A stretch of DNA of 64,000 bases from the NCBI RefSeq assembly GCF_900638555.1, contig NZ_LR134525.1:930001-994000 (forward strand), given 5' to 3'. Positions within the stretch are counted from its first letter, which is position 1. Each line of letters starts with the position of its first letter. Shown piece after piece: positions 1-12,232 of the stretch. Position numbers and translations under genes: made by a program. Source of the stretch: Neisseria meningitidis (GTDB taxonomy: Bacteria; Pseudomonadota; Gammaproteobacteria; Burkholderiales; Neisseriaceae). Below the pieces are notes generated by a model. The model was not told the origin of the DNA. It did not search any database and was given only the letters and a program-made list of their open reading frames with translations.

Positions 1-786
1 GAACAGCATTTAAACCTCCTCGGCGACGCGCAAGGCAGCGGCCTGTGCCGCATCGACGACTTGGGCAGCACCGTGCAAGGGCGCGACATCAATCTGCTGA
101 CCATCGGCAATCAGGTCGAAAGCGATCTGAAAATCTGGATTACCGCCCGCCAGCATCCGGGCGAAACCATGGCGGAATGGTTTGTCGAGGGGCTGCTCGG
201 CAGGCTGCTCGATCCGCAAGACCCGACAGCGCGCACCCTGCTCGACCGCGCCACGTTCTATATCGTCCCCAATATGAACCCCGACGGTTCGGCACTGGGC
301 AACCTTCGTACCAACGCCGCCGGTGCGAACCTCAACCGCGAATGGGAAAATCCGACTTTGGAAAAAAGCCCCGAAGTGTTCTTCGTGCGCGAAAAAATGC
401 TGGAAACCGGCGTGGATTTGTTCTTGGACATCCACGGCGACGAAGGGCTGCCCTTTATCTTTGTTGCAGGAACTGAAGGCGTGCCAAACTACAATCCGCG
501 CATTTCCGCGTTGGAAACACAGTTCAAAACCGCCCTTTTGAACGCCAGCCCCGATTTCCAAGACGAATACGGTTACGAAAAAGATGCGCCCGGTCAGGCA
601 AACATGACCTTGGCAACAAACTGGGTCGGCAACCGTTTCAACTGCCTTGCCTATACGTTGGAAATGCCGTTCAAAGACAATGCCAACCTGCCCGACGACG
701 ATTTCGGATGGAACGGTCAACGGTCGTTGCGCTTGGGCGAAGCCGCGTTGTCCGCCATCCTCAACATCATCGGCGATTTGCGCTGA
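1..786 (+). CDS. M14-family metallocarboxypeptidase (5' end outside window)
   Basis: The frame is open from base 1, so the N-terminus lies outside the window. The visible part carries the features of the cytosolic carboxypeptidase-like branch of M14 zinc peptidases: RQHPGE (zinc His and Glu), a conserved NMNPDG...N.AGANLNREW stretch, and LDIHGDE carrying the third zinc ligand. It should remove C-terminal residues from peptides in the cytoplasm; the substrate is unknown. It ends just before an uptake-sequence hairpin and lgt. Family assignment is solid, specificity is not inferable. Confidence 0.8.
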   Translation, partial: EQHLNLLGDAQGSGLCRIDDLGSTVQGRDINLLTIGNQVESDLKIWITARQHPGETMAEWFVEGLLGRLLDPQDPTARTLLDRATFYIVPNMNPDGSALGNLRTNAAGANLNREWENPTLEKSPEVFFVREKMLETGVDLFLDIHGDEGLPFIFVAGTEGVPNYNPRISALETQFKTALLNASPDFQDEYGYEKDAPGQANMTLATNWVGNRFNCLAYTLEMPFKDNANLPDDDFGWNGQRSLRLGEAALSAILNIIGDLR

Positions 787-802
787 AACCCTTATTGCAG
801 AA

Positions 803-840
803 ATGCCGTCTGAAGCATCATGCCTTTCAGACGGCATTTG
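803..840 (+). terminator. Uptake-sequence inverted pair / terminator
   Basis: ATGCCGTCTGAA at 803-814 is repeated inverted at 826-837, giving a stem of about 12 bp downstream of the peptidase stop. Inverted DNA uptake sequences of this kind serve as intrinsic terminators in Neisseria. Confidence 0.7.
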
Positions 841-856
841 AAAACGAAAGCCCGTT

Positions 857-1717
857 ATGATTACCCATCCCCAATTCGACCCCGTCCTTATCAGTATCGG
901 CCCGCTTGCCGTCCGCTGGTATGCCCTAAGCTACATCCTCGGATTTATTCTTTTTACCTTTCTCGGCAGAAGGCGCATCGCGCAAGGCTTGTCCGTTTTT
1001 ACCAAAGAATCGCTCGACGACTTCCTGACATGGGGCATTTTGGGCGTAATTTTGGGCGGGCGTTTGGGTTACGTCCTGTTTTACAAGTTTTCCGACTACC
1101 TCGCCCATCCGCTTGATATTTTCAAGGTATGGGAAGGCGGAATGTCGTTCCACGGCGGCTTTTTGGGTGTAGTTATTGCCATATGGTTGTTCGGTCGCAA
1201 ACACGGCATCGGCTTCCTCAAACTGATGGACACGGTCGCACCGCTCGTTCCACTGGGTCTCGCTTCGGGACGTATCGGCAACTTCATCAACGGCGAACTT
1301 TGGGGACGCGTTACCGACATCAACGCATTTTGGGCAATGGGCTTCCCGCAGGCGCGTTACGAAGACCTCGAAGCCGCCGCGCACAATCCGCTTTGGGCAG
1401 AATGGCTGCAACAATACGGTATGCTGCCGCGTCATCCCTCGCAGCTTTATCAGTTTGCACTTGAAGGCATCTGCCTGTTCGCCGTCGTTTGGCTGTTCTC
1501 TAAAAAACAGCGGCCGACCGGACAAGTCGCCTCACTCTTCCTCGGCGGCTACGGCATATTCCGCTTCATTGCCGAATTTGCACGCCAACCCGACGACTAT
1601 CTCGGGCTGCTGACCTTGGGGCTGTCGATGGGGCAATGGTTGAGCGTCCCGATGATTGTTTTGGGTATCGTCGGCTTTGTCCGGTTCGGCATGAAAAACA
1701 GCACTGACCGCCTGTGA
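857..1717 (+). CDS. lgt: Prolipoprotein diacylglyceryl transferase
   Basis: Transfers diacylglycerol from phosphatidylglycerol to the lipobox cysteine of prolipoproteins in the inner membrane, the first step of lipoprotein maturation (clients in this window include Sbp and probably Ggt). The 286-residue length is typical. Visible marks are FHGG near residues 98-101, the Lgt signature [13 protein letters not shown] at about 138-150, PRHPSQLYQ at about 191-199, and several hydrophobic helices. It lies between two uptake-sequence hairpins, so it is probably transcribed alone. Confidence 0.97.
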   Translation: MITHPQFDPVLISIGPLAVRWYALSYILGFILFTFLGRRRIAQGLSVFTKESLDDFLTWGILGVILGGRLGYVLFYKFSDYLAHPLDIFKVWEGGMSFHGGFLGVVIAIWLFGRKHGIGFLKLMDTVAPLVPLGLASGRIGNFINGELWGRVTDINAFWAMGFPQARYEDLEAAAHNPLWAEWLQQYGMLPRHPSQLYQFALEGICLFAVVWLFSKKQRPTGQVASLFLGGYGIFRFIAEFARQPDDYLGLLTLGLSMGQWLSVPMIVLGIVGFVRFGMKNSTDRL

Positions 1718-1720
1718 AAA

Positions 1721-1764
1721 ATACCGTCTGAAACATGGAAATCCGGTTTCAGACGGCATTTTTA
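1721..1764. terminator. Uptake-sequence hairpin between lgt and a convergent gene
   Basis: A nearly perfect inverted uptake-sequence pair (left arm starts ATACC instead of ATGCC) followed by T residues. It lies between the convergent lgt and SEC-C protein genes and can serve both. Confidence 0.7.
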
Positions 1765-1789
1765 CGTTTGGTTCATGGAAACAAACGCT

Positions 1790-2455
1790 TCAATTCTTAC
1801 CGCAACACGCCTTGTATTTTCTGCCGCTGCCGCACGGACAGGGATCGTTCCTGCCTGTTTTTTCGCCTTCCCTGCGGACGGTTTGCGGCTTGTTGATGAC
1901 CGCCTGCCAGTAGCGGTAGATATCCGCCAATGCATAAGGCAACTCGGATTCCAGTTCCGCCAGCTCGCCTTCTGTGAATTGCAGACGGATAGTGCCGTTG
2001 TCCTCTTCGTCGTAAATACCGCCCAATGCCATGATGGGATAAAACAACTCTTCAAACGCTTCATCATCGACGGCTTCAAACCAATCGGTCGGCACAATAT
2101 CCAAACCGTAAAGATAAGCATTGCACCATGTGTAAAAATCGCTGCCGCCGTCTTCGTTTTCATACAGCCACAAATCGGGCAGTTTTTTATCCGACATCGC
2201 GGCGGTTGTTTCCATCGCCATTGCCAAAACCAGCCGTTCGATTTCGGAACGTTCGGCGGCGGTAAATTGCGATTCGTCGCCCAACACTTCGGGCAGCCAG
2301 TCGAGCGGTGTCAATTTGTCCGGCCCGCTCAACAGCGCCGTCATAAAACCTTGAACCTCGTCGCAACGCATCGTGTTGCCTTGTTCGCTTTTGGCATCCA
2401 ACAATTCGCTCAACCGCCGTTTGGATGCTTCGGTAAATTTTCGGGAATCCATCAT
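1790..2455 (-). CDS. UPF0149/YecA-like protein with C-terminal SEC-C zinc motif
   Basis: A 221-residue protein. The first ~190 residues are acidic and resemble the UPF0149 (YgfB/YecA) family; the tail [19 protein letters not shown] is a textbook SEC-C motif, the Cys-rich zinc module found at the end of SecA and in YecA-type accessory proteins that contact SecB or ribosomes. The start ATG-ATG follows AAGGAAA. A Correia element lies about 30 bp upstream and may contribute to its promoter region. Role beyond the zinc module is unknown. Confidence 0.8.
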   Translation of the reverse strand: MMDSRKFTEASKRRLSELLDAKSEQGNTMRCDEVQGFMTALLSGPDKLTPLDWLPEVLGDESQFTAAERSEIERLVLAMAMETTAAMSDKKLPDLWLYENEDGGSDFYTWCNAYLYGLDIVPTDWFEAVDDEAFEELFYPIMALGGIYDEEDNGTIRLQFTEGELAELESELPYALADIYRYWQAVINKPQTVRREGEKTGRNDPCPCGSGRKYKACCGKN

Positions 2456-2485
2456 TTTCCTTTTCCAATGGGTTTTGCGCCCTAT

Positions 2486-2592
2486 TATAGTGGATTAAAT
2501 TTAAATCAGGACAAGGCGACGAAGCCGCAGACAGTACAAATAGTACGGCAAGGCGAGGCAACGCCGTACTGGTTTAAATTTAATCCACTATA
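2486..2592. repeat. Correia element, short form (107 bp)
   Basis: Begins TATAGTGGATTAAATTTAAA and ends with its inverse; internally deleted class. It lies between the divergently read 5' side of the SEC-C gene and the 3' end of leuA. The flanking TA is the usual duplicated target. Confidence 0.95.
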
Positions 2593-2600
2593 TCGCCGCA

Positions 2601-2636
2601 ATGCCGTCTGAAGCCTTTTTATGCTTCAGACGGCAT
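2601..2636. terminator. Uptake-sequence hairpin after leuA
   Basis: ATGCCGTCTGAAG and its inverse separated by a T-rich loop, just downstream of the leuA stop on the minus strand. Confidence 0.7.
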
Positions 2637-2651
2637 CGTCTGTTTTCACGC

Positions 2652-4205
<1,554 letters not shown>

Positions 4206-4445
4206 TTCTGTTCTCTCCAGAGATTCGTTTTTTTGTAAAAAAGCATTCAAATCCAGCGGCCTGCCTTGCGATTCGGCAAGCGCGGTCAGCTTTTGCAGTT
4301 GCGCCAAAGGCAGCGACCCGCGCGTGCGCCATTTATAGATGGCGGCGGTCGTCGCGGCATTTTCGGGATCGTGCTGTTTCAACGCTTCGGCAAGCGCGTT
4401 CACGCCGCCGAAATAAGCAACCAAGCGGTCTATATCTAATTGCAT
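4206..4445 (-). CDS. In-frame N-terminal extension of leuA with HTH-like domain
   Basis: Eighty codons from ATG 4445 run in frame, without a stop, into leuA. The peptide ([22 protein letters not shown]..., [18 protein letters not shown]) resembles small Cro/YdaS-like helix-turn-helix domains: a recognition-helix-like [14 protein letters not shown] followed by a leucine-rich helix. It could be a separately started regulatory peptide, or the front of a 597-residue fusion. An A7 run and a T6 run lie at the junction (about 4227-4243), so slippage could uncouple the two. The domain call is by resemblance only. Confidence 0.5.
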
Positions 4446-4690
4446 GGTAGTCCTTGTCTAAAATAAATCAGCCTACAGCAGAAATATGGACAGGATTATA
4501 CGCATTTTGGACAAAACGGCAATATAAATTTGAAAAATCTCAATAAGCCGCCATAGATTTTATTAATTTTATACATTTTGTCTATTTTATCGCAGACGCG
4601 GCGTGATTGTTGACAATTGCGGCAGAACAGGGCAAATTCGGCGGCACAAGGCGGCAAACGAGACAGGACAAACCAACAAGGACGGAAACA

Positions 4691-5800
4691 ATGAAATACA
4701 AAAGAATCGTATTTAAAGTCGGCACATCTTCGATTACCCATTCGGACGGCAGTCTCTCGCGCGGCAAAATCCAAACCATCACCCGCCAGCTTGCCGCATT
4801 GCATCATGCGGGACACGAGCTGGTCTTGGTGTCTTCCGGCGCGGTTGCGGCAGGGTTCGGTGCGCTGGGTTTCAAAAAACGTCCGGTCAAAATCGCCGAC
4901 AAACAGGCTTCCGCCGCCGTCGGGCAGGGGCTGCTGATGGAAGAATATACGGCAAACCTGTCTTCAGACGGCATCGTGTCCGCACAAATCCTGCTCAGTC
5001 GCGCCGACTTTGCCGACAAACGCCGCTACCAAAATGCCGGCGGCGCACTTTCCGTGCTGCTGCAACGCCGCGCCGTCCCCATCATCAATGAAAACGATAC
5101 GGTTTCGGTTGAGGAATTGAAAATCGGCGACAACGACACATTGAGTGCGCAAGTGGCGGCGATGATACAGGCAGACCTCTTGGTGCTGCTGACCGACATA
5201 GACGGTCTTTACACCGGCAACCCGAACAGCAATCCCGATGCCGTACGGCTGGACAAAATCGAACACATCAACCATGAAATCATCGAAATGGCGGGCGGCT
5301 CGGGTTCGGCAAACGGCACAGGCGGTATGCTGACTAAAATCAAAGCGGCGACGATTGCGACCGAGTCCGGCGTACCGGTCTATATCTGTTCCTCGCTCAA
5401 ACCCGATGCACTTGCCGAAGCGGCAGATAATCAGGCGGACGGCTCGTTTTTCGTCCCCCGTGCCAAAGGTTTGCGGACGCAGAAGCAATGGCTGGCGTTC
5501 TATTCCGAAAGCAGGGGCGGCGTTTATGTGGACGAAGGTGCGGAACACGCTTTGTCCGAACAGGGAAAAAGCCTGCTGATGTCGGGCATTGCCGGAATCG
5601 AAGGGCATTTTTCCCGTATGGACACCGTAACCGTGTACAGCAAGGCAACCAAACAGCCTTTGGGCAAAGGGCGAGTCCTGTTCGGCTCTGCCGCCGCCGA
5701 AGACCTGCTCAAATTGCGTAAGGCGAAAGGCGTGTTCATCCATCGGGACGACTGGATTTCCATCACGCCCGAAATACGCCTGCTTCTGACCGAATTTTAG
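4691..5800 (+). CDS. proB: Glutamate 5-kinase
   Basis: Phosphorylates glutamate to start proline synthesis. The ATG at 4691, preceded by AAGGA, gives 369 residues, the usual length; the frame is open further upstream but without family homology. Visible: KVGTSSIT near the start, [41 protein letters not shown], then a C-terminal PUA domain from about residue 275. It is followed 12 bp later by proA, so the pair forms an operon whose products act consecutively. Confidence 0.97.
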   Translation: MKYKRIVFKVGTSSITHSDGSLSRGKIQTITRQLAALHHAGHELVLVSSGAVAAGFGALGFKKRPVKIADKQASAAVGQGLLMEEYTANLSSDGIVSAQILLSRADFADKRRYQNAGGALSVLLQRRAVPIINENDTVSVEELKIGDNDTLSAQVAAMIQADLLVLLTDIDGLYTGNPNSNPDAVRLDKIEHINHEIIEMAGGSGSANGTGGMLTKIKAATIATESGVPVYICSSLKPDALAEAADNQADGSFFVPRAKGLRTQKQWLAFYSESRGGVYVDEGAEHALSEQGKSLLMSGIAGIEGHFSRMDTVTVYSKATKQPLGKGRVLFGSAAAEDLLKLRKAKGVFIHRDDWISITPEIRLLLTEF

Positions 5801-5812
5801 AAAAGGAAACCC

Positions 5813-7075
5813 ATGTCAAACACACAAAAACAGCTTGCCCTTGCCAAAGCGGCAAAAAAATCCGTCAACACGGCGGATACGGAAGAAAAAAACCGCGCGC
5901 TGTTTGCTATGGCGGACAGCTTGGAAGCGGCGGCGGCAGATATTTTGGCGGCAAACCGTCAAGACTTGGAAGCCGCGGCAGGCAACATTCCCGAAAGCAT
6001 GACCGACCGCCTTTTGTTGGACGGCAAACGCATTTGCGCGATGGCGGACGGCATCAGGGCGGTTGCCGCGCTGCCCGACCCCGTGGGCGAAATACTGGAA
6101 ACCTCGACTTTGCCCAACGGCTTGGAAATCGTCAAAAAGCGCGTGGCGATGGGCGTTATCGGCATTATTTACGAAAGCCGCCCGAACGTTACGTCCGATG
6201 CGGCGGCTTTGGCACTGAAAAGCGGCAGCGCGGTCGTACTCCGCAGCGGCAAAGATGCATTCCAATCCGCACGCGCCATCGTTGCCGCCCTGAAAACGGG
6301 GTTGGCACAAACCCGCATCGACCCCGACGCGCTCCAGTTGATTGAAGACACCGGGCGCGAAAGCAGTTACGAAATGATGAGGGCGAAAGATTATCTAGAC
6401 CTGCTGATTCCGCGCGGCGGGGCGGGGCTGATACGGGCGGTGGTTGAGAATGCCGTCGTGCCGGTCATTGAAACGGGGACGGGCATTGTCCACATTTATA
6501 TCGACAAGGACGCGGATTGGGACAAGGCGCTCCGTATCGTGTACAACGCCAAAACCAGCCGCCCGTCCGTGTGCAACTCGATGGAAGTGCTGCTGGTGCA
6601 TGAAGACATTGCTGCCGACTTCCTGCCCAAGCTCGAACGGCTGTTGGTTCGCAACCGTATAGAAGCCGGACTGCCGCCCGTCCGCTTCCGTTTGGATCCG
6701 CAGGCGGCGCGGCATATCGGCGGCGAAGCGGCGGGTGCAGACGATTTCGATACCGAGTTTTTAGACTACATCCTCGCCGTGAAAACCGTCGCTTCGGTCG
6801 AAGAGGCGGTTGGGCACATCGAAGCCCACGGCACGCACCATTCAGACGGCATCGTTACCGAAAACCGCCACGCTGCGGACTATTTCACGACCCATATCGA
6901 TTCTGCCGCCGTGTATGTCAACGCGTCCACGCGCTTTACCGACGGCGGCGAATTCGGCTTGGGTTGCGAAATGGGCATCTCCACGCAAAAACTCCACGCC
7001 CGGGGCCCGATGGGTTTGAAAGAACTGACGAGTTACAAATACATCGTACAAGGCACGGGACAGGTCAGGGAATAA
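5813..7075 (+). CDS. proA: Gamma-glutamyl phosphate reductase
   Basis: Reduces glutamyl phosphate, the ProB product, to glutamate semialdehyde with NADPH. The 420 residues are full length, with [14 protein letters not shown] near residue 110 and the catalytic cysteine in [13 protein letters not shown] near residue 253. The start follows AAAAGGAAA directly after proB. A Correia element and an uptake-sequence hairpin close the operon. Confidence 0.97.
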
Positions 7076-7094
7076 TCCGAATTCAAATGTCTGA

Positions 7095-7250
7095 TATAGT
7101 GGATTAAATTTAAACCAGTACGGCGTTGCCTCGCCTTAGCTCAAAGAGAACGATTCTCTAAGGTGCTGAAGCACCAAGTGAATCGGTTCCGTACTATTTG
7201 TACTGTCTGCGGCTTCGTCGCCTTGTCCTGATTTTTGTTAATCCACTATA
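7095..7250. repeat. Correia element, full-length form (156 bp)
   Basis: Both 26-bp-class terminal inverted repeats are present together with the internal block (CTCAAAGAGAACGATTCTCT and following) that is missing from the 107-bp form and contains the IHF-site region. It lies between proA and ftsK, which converge. Confidence 0.95.
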
Positions 7251-7253
7251 AAA

Positions 7254-7285
7254 ATGCCGTCTGAAACAGTCTTCAGACGGCATTT
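7254..7285. terminator. Uptake-sequence hairpin between proA and ftsK
   Basis: Perfect 12-bp inverted uptake sequences with a 6-base loop, followed by TTT on both strands; serves the convergent proA and ftsK. Confidence 0.75.
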
Positions 7286-7299
7286 CCATTTGCAAAAAA

Positions 7300-10200
7300 T
7301 CAAGCATTGTCCAAGGGGACGAGAATCGTACGGTTGCCGTTGTGTTCCGGTGCGGACACAATGCCTTCCGCCTCCATCTGGTCAATCAGACGCGCGGCGC
7401 GATTATAGCCGATACGCAATGCGCGCTGCACGCCAGAAATGCTGGCTTTGCGCGTTTTCAAAACAACGGACACGGCCTCGTCGTACATCGGATCGGTTTC
7501 GCCGTCGCCGCTCCGGCTGATTCCCAGCAAATCGTCGGACATACCGCCGCTCAAAATATCGTCAACATAGTCCGGTTCGCCAAACTGTTTCAGATATTCG
7601 ACCACGCGGTGCACCTCTTCATCCGAGGCAAACGCGCCGTGAACGCGCTGCGGATAGGCCGTACCCGGCGGCAGGAACAGCATATCGCCCTGCCCGAGCA
7701 GGTTTTCCGCACCCATTTGGTCAAGAATCGTGCGGCTGTCGATTTTGCTGGACACTTGGAACGCGATACGCGTCGGGATGTTCGCCTTAATCAGACCCGT
7801 GATGACATCGACACTGGGGCGTTGTGTGGCAAGGATAAGATGGATGCCTGCCGCGCGGGCTTTTTGGGCGAGGCGGGCAATCAGTTCTTCGATTTTCTTG
7901 CCTGCCGTCATCATCAGGTCGGCAAACTCATCAACCACGACCACGATAAACGGCAATTTTTCCAAAGGTTCGGGATTGTCGGGCGTGAGGCTGAACGGGT
8001 TGCCGATTTTCTCCCCCCTTGCTGCGGCTTCGGCGATTTTTTGATTGAAACCCGCAAGATTGCGCACGCCCATAAAGCTCATCAGGCGGTAGCGTTTTTC
8101 CATTTCGTTAACACACCAGTTCAGCGCGTTTGCCGCCAGCTTCATATCGGTAACGACAGGGGCGAGCAGGTGCGGGATGCCTTCGTAAATGCTCAATTCC
8201 AGCATTTTCGGATCGATCATAATCATACGCACGTCTTCCGGCGCGGCTTTGAAAAGCATAGACAGAATCATCGCGTTGACACCCACCGATTTGCCCGAAC
8301 CGGTCGTGCCGGCAACCAACAAATGCGGTGCTTTGCCCAAGTCGGTTACGACGGGCTGTCCGGTGATGTCCTGACCGAGCGCGAGCGTCAGCTTGGATTT
8401 GGATTCGGCAAACTCGGGCGAATTGAAGATTTCGCTCAGGCGTATCATTTGGCGTTTCGGGTTCGGAAGTTCCAAACCCATACAGGTTTTGCCGAGGATG
8501 GTTTCGACAACGCGGATGGAAGCCACGCCGAGCGAACGCGCCAAGTCTTTTTCCAGATTTAGAACGGAATTGCCGCGCACGCCGACATCGGGTTCGATTT
8601 CATAACGCGTAATCACGGGGCCGGAATAAGAATCGACAACCTTGACCTTGACTTTGAACTCCGCCAATTTTTCTTCGATGGTGATGCTGTTTTCCAACAG
8701 TTCTTCTTCGGTTTGCGTCGCCCCGGGATTGAACAGCGGCGGCAGAAGCAGGTCGGTTGTCGGCAGGTGTTCGGATACCGCACCGGTTTCTTCAGATTGG
8801 AACGCCCCTTCATCCGCTTCCGTATCCGATGCCCGGCGGGACGGGCGTTCAGACGGCACATTTTCAAACGGACAAACCGCCTGACTGTCATGCCCGAACG
8901 CTTCGGTTTCCGACAAATATTGCCCGCTTGACCGCTCTGCCACACCCTCACTGCCGTCATTCGCAATAGCGGCGGTTTCCTCCTGCCAACCTCCATTCAA
9001 AACATCATCGGCAAGATGATCGGTTTCGGCAATGCGGCTGCGTTGCACCTGCTCGAATCCTGCCGGCGGTTCATAGGTACGGTTGTAGATTTCCGATACG
9101 GGAGGCGGCGGCGGAATATCGATTGCGGGCATGGGAACTTTCGGCACTTCGGGTGGTTCGACCACCCAAGCATCGGGCGCGGCAGGTTCTTCAATATGGA
9201 TATCGGCAGTTTCATCATAAACCGGACCGCCGTATCCCACAGACGAAACAGTTTCCGTGAAAACATTTTCGGTTTCAGACGGCATTTCGACATCCCGTTT
9301 CCCGACAACCGTCCGACTTTCCGGAATCAGGCGCGAAATCCGCGCCTCCGCAGAAACCGTTGCCTTGTTCGGTTCTTTCAAATTGACGGAAACGCGGCGG
9401 CGGGCATCGCGGACGGCTGTGCCGTCTGAAACGGACTGCCCTTGGGAAACATCCGGGGATTTTGCCTCCGCCTGCCCTTTCCCCTGCCCTGCATGACGGC
9501 GGAACGGCGCATTCCGTGCATTTTCGGCTTTGACTGCAGAAAAGGCAGACGGATGCTGCTTCTCAAAATACGGCTCAAATCCGTAATCCGCAGACTCGGA
9601 AAACGCTTCTTTGTCCGCATCGAACATACGGGAATACGTGCGTTGAAGCACAGGGTCGTCCAAACCGATAATCTGCAGCCCTTCCATCGGGGTATCGGAC
9701 ACGCGGACTTTGGGGACCGCTGTTTCGTTTTTCTCAAATGCATCGATATAGCGTTTTTTCGTTTCCCTTAAAGCCGCGCTGTTTAAAGCACGCGTTGCTT
9801 CTTCCAAAGTGATTTCCTTAAAAACCGGACGGACGGGCGAAATTTCGCTTTCAGACGGCATCAACCCTTCAGCAATACTCCGGTCGAATGGGATGCGGCG
9901 GTTGTCGATTACGGCAGTTGCAATGTCTTCCGTATCGGCAGCCTCTTCCTCCGCAGCTTCTGCTTCTTCCGTTTCCGCTTCTTCCGTCCCGTTTCCACTG
10001 TCTGAATATCCGTCGGATGCGGTCGGAACATCCGCACGATTTGCAGAAGCAGGCGGAACGGGCCTGTCCGGTTCGGATTCGTGCGCCAGATAGTTTCGGC
10101 AGAAACGGACGACACCGACAAACAGCCAATACACTGCCGTTTTGACGGCATGGAAAAGCATCAGGGCAAGTTCGGGAAAATCGGGCATACCGTCTTTGAT

Positions 10201-10344
10201 TTCAGGCAGCTCCGCCTGTTTTTCCCCTTTCTTTTCCTGCCACGCAGAAACCTCGCGCATCCACTCGCGTTCGGATTGTGCGCGGACAAAAAACAAGCCG
10301 GCAAGCGCAAGCAACAAAATAACGATCAAAACTATCCAAAACAT
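7300..10344 (-). CDS. ftsK: DNA translocase FtsK
   Basis: Septum-associated ATPase that pumps the chromosome terminus during division and activates XerCD at dif. The ATG at 10344 ([12 protein letters not shown]) gives 1014 residues. Only two hydrophobic segments are visible near the N-terminus (about 1-21 and 58-80), against four in the E. coli protein. A long acidic, Pro-rich linker follows to about 545, then the RecA-like motor with Walker [13 protein letters not shown] near 675 and a C-terminal gamma winged helix ([20 protein letters not shown]) that reads KOPS-type sites. An upstream in-frame extension to 10413 lacks homology. Confidence 0.95.
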   Translation of the reverse strand: MFWIVLIVILLLALAGLFFVRAQSEREWMREVSAWQEKKGEKQAELPEIKDGMPDFPELALMLFHAVKTAVYWLFVGVVRFCRNYLAHESEPDRPVPPASANRADVPTASDGYSDSGNGTEEAETEEAEAAEEEAADTEDIATAVIDNRRIPFDRSIAEGLMPSESEISPVRPVFKEITLEEATRALNSAALRETKKRYIDAFEKNETAVPKVRVSDTPMEGLQIIGLDDPVLQRTYSRMFDADKEAFSESADYGFEPYFEKQHPSAFSAVKAENARNAPFRRHAGQGKGQAEAKSPDVSQGQSVSDGTAVRDARRRVSVNLKEPNKATVSAEARISRLIPESRTVVGKRDVEMPSETENVFTETVSSVGYGGPVYDETADIHIEEPAAPDAWVVEPPEVPKVPMPAIDIPPPPPVSEIYNRTYEPPAGFEQVQRSRIAETDHLADDVLNGGWQEETAAIANDGSEGVAERSSGQYLSETEAFGHDSQAVCPFENVPSERPSRRASDTEADEGAFQSEETGAVSEHLPTTDLLLPPLFNPGATQTEEELLENSITIEEKLAEFKVKVKVVDSYSGPVITRYEIEPDVGVRGNSVLNLEKDLARSLGVASIRVVETILGKTCMGLELPNPKRQMIRLSEIFNSPEFAESKSKLTLALGQDITGQPVVTDLGKAPHLLVAGTTGSGKSVGVNAMILSMLFKAAPEDVRMIMIDPKMLELSIYEGIPHLLAPVVTDMKLAANALNWCVNEMEKRYRLMSFMGVRNLAGFNQKIAEAAARGEKIGNPFSLTPDNPEPLEKLPFIVVVVDEFADLMMTAGKKIEELIARLAQKARAAGIHLILATQRPSVDVITGLIKANIPTRIAFQVSSKIDSRTILDQMGAENLLGQGDMLFLPPGTAYPQRVHGAFASDEEVHRVVEYLKQFGEPDYVDDILSGGMSDDLLGISRSGDGETDPMYDEAVSVVLKTRKASISGVQRALRIGYNRAARLIDQMEAEGIVSAPEHNGNRTILVPLDNA

Positions 10345-10468
10345 ATGCCGTTTCCCGCAAGACAAACGATTAAACGGGTTTATTTTAACGTGTTTCCATC
10401 CCAAAAAAAACAACCGGTCGGCAATTCTGCCGAAACCGATTCGGCTTTCGGTTTGCCCCCGCCGACAG

Positions 10469-10474
10469 TATAAT
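10469..10474 (+). promoter_or_regulatory. Possible -10 box for the ECF-type permease gene
   Basis: TATAAT at 10469-10474, 35 bp before the ATG at 10509. The matching -35 (TTTCGG, 17 bp spacing) is weak, so only the -10 is convincing. Confidence 0.45.
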
Positions 10475-10508
10475 AGCCGTCCCTTCCCTTAATCTTTGCG
10501 GCATTGCC

Positions 10509-11189
10509 ATGATTTTCCAAACAGTCTGGTTTTCAGATATGGTACTGTCGGTTTCGTGGATTGTCCTTATCCTGATACTGGCAGCTTCCGCGCCGTCCGC
10601 ATTCCGCTCGCTTGCCCGCTACCGTTCCGCCCTTCCACTGTGTACCGTAATTTTTTCCGCAGCATGGTGTCTGAACGCCTCTGCCGGCGGCGGACAGCTT
10701 GCACAGATGAACTACCACCTGCTCGCCGTCAATCTGGTTGCACTGATGGTGGGCACTTCCGCCGCCCTTTGGCTTGCCGCGCTGCTGATGCTGCCCTACT
10801 GCCTGCTGTTTGCCGATTCTGCCGGCGCATATCCGCCGAACGCTTTGGTGCTGATTCTGCCCGCGCTGGTCGTCAACCGCCTGTCGCGTATGCTGGTCAA
10901 CCGCCTGCCGCCCAATATTTTCATCTTTATTTTCGTCAACGGCTTTCTCGCTTCCGCCGCCGGCATTCTGTTGACCGGGCTGGTGCTGACCGGTATTTTG
11001 GATGCTGCAAACGCTTTTCCGTCCGAAATATTGTGGACGACCGCCCTGCCCGTCTTTATTCTGCTGGCGTGGGCGGAAGCCTTCCTCAGCGGCATTTCAA
11101 CTGCCATATTTGTTGCACTGAAGCCCCATTGGATTAACACTTTCGACGACAACCGCTATCTTAAGTCCGACCGCGGCATATGGCGGTAG
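10509..11189 (+). CDS. CbiM-like ECF transporter permease (predicted)
   Basis: A 226-residue integral membrane protein with about six hydrophobic segments. The segment MNYHLLAVNLVALMVGTSAALWLAALL and the loop after it resemble CbiM/ECF substrate-specific permeases that take up cobalt, nickel or vitamins. No ATPase or T-component gene is adjacent, so the energising partners, if used, are encoded elsewhere. Family placement is from overall pattern; substrate cannot be given. Confidence 0.65.
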   Translation: MIFQTVWFSDMVLSVSWIVLILILAASAPSAFRSLARYRSALPLCTVIFSAAWCLNASAGGGQLAQMNYHLLAVNLVALMVGTSAALWLAALLMLPYCLLFADSAGAYPPNALVLILPALVVNRLSRMLVNRLPPNIFIFIFVNGFLASAAGILLTGLVLTGILDAANAFPSEILWTTALPVFILLAWAEAFLSGISTAIFVALKPHWINTFDDNRYLKSDRGIWR

Positions 11190-11217
11190 CCTTCAGACGG
11201 CATAGACAGGCAAAACC

Positions 11218-11577
11218 ATGCTTTCCAACATCATCCCCCTTTCCATCGGTGCGGCACTCGGTGCAACGGCGCGTTGGCTGCTCAACCTCGCCGTTCCCGC
11301 ATCGTTGTCTCCCGCCACGGGCAACCTGTTTGCCAACTGGACGGGCGCTTTTCTTATCGGAATCTTTGCCGAAACCGTCAACCATCCGCAATGGAAGCTG
11401 CTGCTGATTACCGGTTTTCTCGGCAGCCTGACCACGCTTTCCGGATTTTCACTGGAAACCGTAACCCTGCTCCAATCGAATCGTCCTGCTTCAGCACTTG
11501 CCAATATTTTCCTGCACACGGCAGGTTCGCTGCTGCTGACTTGGCTCGGGCTGAAGATAGGGACGGCAGTCAAATAA
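11218..11577 (+). CDS. crcB: Fluoride channel CrcB/Fluc
   Basis: A dual-topology inner-membrane fluoride exporter subunit. The 119 residues have four helices and the family marks: [12 protein letters not shown] at about 11-22, [14 protein letters not shown] at about 35-48 and [16 protein letters not shown] at about 69-84, containing the TT/S-F polar track. It lies 28 bp after the ECF permease gene with an uptake sequence between. I see no fluoride riboswitch. Confidence 0.93.
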   Translation: MLSNIIPLSIGAALGATARWLLNLAVPASLSPATGNLFANWTGAFLIGIFAETVNHPQWKLLLITGFLGSLTTLSGFSLETVTLLQSNRPASALANIFLHTAGSLLLTWLGLKIGTAVK

Positions 11578-11654
11578 CCGCAACAAATTGCCTCCCTTTG
11601 TTTTGACATAATCTATAAATTAGCTTCGCTTGTTTAAATACTGGCTGTGCCAAT

Positions 11655-11809
11655 TATAGTGGATTAACAAAAATCAGGACAAGGCGACGAAGCCGCAGAC
11701 AGTACAGATAGTACGGAACCGATTCACTTGGTGCTTCAGCACCTTAGAGAATCGTTCTCTTGGAGCTAAGGCGAGGCAACGCCATACTGGTTTTTGTTAA
11801 TCCACTATA
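11655..11809. repeat. Correia element, full-length form (155 bp)
   Basis: TATAGTGGATTAACAAAAAT at the left and its inverse at the right, with the internal block present. It lies between crcB and the Nudix gene, 3' of both. Confidence 0.95.
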
Positions 11810-12232
11810 CCGTTCTCAAATTCAAATTGGGCTTTTAGGTCTATAACAAAGAAAAAGCCTTGGCAGGATAAACCTACCAAGGCTTTTTATTAAAAAAAAC
11901 GCTCTATTACTGTGTCTAAAAATGCAAAAAAAGTAACCATCATAACCCTTTTGCCAAAATCAATATCATCTTCCGATGAATGAATTGACGGTATATAAGA
12001 AAGAATTAATAAGCTCATAAACCGGTAAGAAAAATCAGTAACAAAGATTTTCATTATTAACCATTCTTAAAAATGATCACGTTCGTTTGGGTAATTATTA
12101 TACCCTTTTCCCTCTTATTACTAAAGCACGAATGACTTTAAAGGACGCGCCCAGAGACAAGCCGAAAAGGCATATCTCATCCGCCAAACAAAATGCCCGC
12201 CAATCTACTCCGGAGGGCAGTTCAACACCCTG
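11810..12232. other. A+T-rich intergenic region with one strong hairpin
   Basis: About 420 bp without a credible gene. A strong inverted repeat at 11852-11888 (AAAAAGCCTTGG.AGG on both arms, T-run on either strand) is a good intrinsic terminator, and GGGTA-N7-TACCC at 12090-12106 is a second small hairpin. The rest is low complexity and A+T rich. A small RNA ending at the terminator is possible but I see no clear promoter. Confidence 0.5.
11852..11888. terminator. Bidirectional intrinsic terminator
   Basis: Stem of about 16 bp with one mismatch, loop ATAAA, flanked by A-run and T-run, so it can work on either strand. It lies 345 bp beyond the Nudix stop. Confidence 0.75.

Noticed and set aside
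1775..2611. 278-codon plus-strand frame running through the Correia element
   Set aside because: Antisense to the SEC-C protein gene; the readable Correia peptide only extends it.
4607..4690. Upstream start for ProB
   Set aside because: The extra 28 residues are unlike the family and the ATG at 4691 has the better ribosome binding site and correct length.
7342..8562. 406-codon open frame on the plus strand
   Set aside because: Antisense to ftsK; His/Arg/Phe-rich translation typical of a shadow.
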